A stretch of 6,614 nt of DNA from Geoglobus sp. (GTDB lineage Archaea > Halobacteriota > Archaeoglobi > Archaeoglobales > Archaeoglobaceae). Both the position numbers and the translations under genes were made by a program. Shown piece by piece: positions 6,170 through 6,614 of the stretch (position 1 is the first letter of the stretch; each line of letters opens with the position of its first letter). The DNA lies in the NCBI GenBank assembly GCA_015523645.1, contig WAJY01000251.1:1-6614 (forward strand), written 5' to 3'. Below the pieces are notes generated by a model that saw only the letters and a program-made list of their open reading frames with translations, had not been told where the DNA came from and ran no database searches.

Positions 6170-6614
6170 AGACTCACCACCGGTATTCCTGAAGAGAGAT
6201 AAGCACCGCTCCTTATCTTCGCTCTCTCCAGAATTCTTTCAACTCTCTTGGCAAGCTCATTTTCGTATTCCAAGCCTTTGACCACAAAAATTCTGTAGTT
6301 AAGCCTGAGTTTTAGCAACTCTGAGGTTAATGCAAGGCTATCATGAATTGATGTCACGTATATGACAAATGGCATGTGATACATAACCAGCTTCCTGTTT
6401 TCAAAAAATGCATCGAGAGGGCTTTTCTCACCGAATTCAGCATAAGTAAGCTCCTTCAGAATTCTGTAGAACTGTCTGTTTCCCACATCAGGATGGATTG
6501 TCTTTCCATTTCCAGTGAGAGTCAGAGCAACCTTGTGCCCTCTTTTTAGATAATGGTAGGAGAGAGAGGCAGTGATCATTAGCGCGTTGTCTAAATACTC
6601 TCTCTCATTAAAAA
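6166..6614 (-). CDS. DUF58 (VWA-like) protein, C-terminal part; 5' end beyond the window
   Basis: The open frame runs without a stop to the right edge, giving 148 C-terminal codons. Residues before the internal ATG at 6579 (NEREYLDNAL) join smoothly to MITASLSYHYLKRGHKVALT, the typical DUF58 block where a helix leads into the strand of the VWA-like fold, so the ATG at 6579 is an internal methionine and not the start. Next come GNRQFYRILKELTYAEF, the family's conserved 'grGrrql.rileal' region, then FVIYVTSIHDSLALTSELLK and YRIFVVKG, which fit the later strands of the fold, and the end GIPVVSL. Complete DUF58 proteins have around 300-450 residues with two membrane helices near the N terminus, so at least half lies outside. 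The metal-site (MIDAS-like) motif, if present, would be in the missing part. DUF58 proteins are regular partners of MoxR ATPases, which fits the moxR gene downstream. The stop overlaps the next start as ATGA. Confidence 0.82.
   Translation of the reverse strand, partial: FNEREYLDNALMITASLSYHYLKRGHKVALTLTGNGKTIHPDVGNRQFYRILKELTYAEFGEKSPLDAFFENRKLVMYHMPFVIYVTSIHDSLALTSELLKLRLNYRIFVVKGLEYENELAKRVERILERAKIRSGAYLSSGIPVVSL
6173..6178 (-). promoter_or_regulatory. Ribosome binding site for the six-helix membrane protein
   Basis: GGTGAG lies three bases before the ATG at 6169 (GGTGA core at four bases), within the last codons of the DUF58 gene. Confidence 0.65.

Larger units (their letters stand above)
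1..6614 (-). other. Part of one gapless seven-gene operon
   Basis: All seven genes run leftward and each start lies inside the preceding gene. Overlaps are ATGA (4 nt) at 6166-6169, 5594-5597, 3105-3108 and 569-572, and 11 nt at 2194-2204 and 1239-1249. No gap exists in which a conventional promoter or terminator could sit outside coding sequence, so one transcript entering from beyond 6614 and leaving beyond 1 is the simplest reading. An internal promoter within a coding region cannot be excluded. Confidence 0.85.

Noticed and set aside
6166..6579. A complete 137-residue gene starting at the ATG at 6579
   Set aside because: The frame stays open to the window edge and the residues before this ATG continue the DUF58 pattern, so it is the 3' part of a longer gene.
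1..6614. CRISPR arrays, tRNA or rRNA genes, insertion sequences, terminators
   Set aside because: Read through on both strands, I saw no spaced direct repeats, no RNA gene hallmarks, no transposase and no terminal inverted repeats. Coding is continuous from edge to edge.

Overview
The window reads as a stretch of euryarchaeal chromosome, most likely from a hyperthermophile of the Archaeoglobales type. The reasons are the archaeal form of the riboflavin-pathway reductase, a stand-alone COG1058 protein without the CinA amidase domain, heavy use of AGA/AGG arginine codons, GGTGA-type ribosome binding sites matching the archaeal 16S 3' end, and purine-rich mRNA. The lineage call is inferred from protein character and composition and is only moderately secure.

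All coding is on the minus strand, so transcription runs from the right edge to the left edge. Seven genes lie end to end without one intergenic base. In transcription order they are: a DUF58 protein (cut by the right edge, 6614-6166); a six-helix membrane protein (6169-5594); a large membrane-anchored transglutaminase-fold protein with Ig-like repeats and a DUF4129-like tail (5597-3105); an eight-helix membrane protein with a basic cytoplasmic tail (3108-2194); a MoxR-family AAA+ ATPase (2204-1239); a CinA-N/molybdopterin-binding-like protein (1249-569); and the reductase of archaeal riboflavin/F420 precursor synthesis (572-1, cut by the left edge). Every junction overlaps: four are ATGA overlaps of 4 nt and two are overlaps of 11 nt.

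The first five genes form a MoxR-DUF58-transglutaminase module. Bacterial and archaeal relatives of this module are thought to act at the membrane: the MoxR ATPase works with the VWA-like DUF58 protein as a chaperone or remodeller, and the transglutaminase-like ectodomain acts on the outer face. Here the usual one-piece TgpA-like protein appears split into a six-helix protein and a transglutaminase protein. A further eight-helix protein that I do not recognise is inserted, and moxR comes last instead of first. The last two genes are metabolic. Their link to the module may be simple co-transcription, though they may be linked to each other through flavins.

No RNA genes, mobile elements, CRISPR arrays, terminators or promoters are visible. 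The operon promoter must lie beyond position 6614 and its end beyond position 1. No stretch longer than 300 bases lacks a gene.
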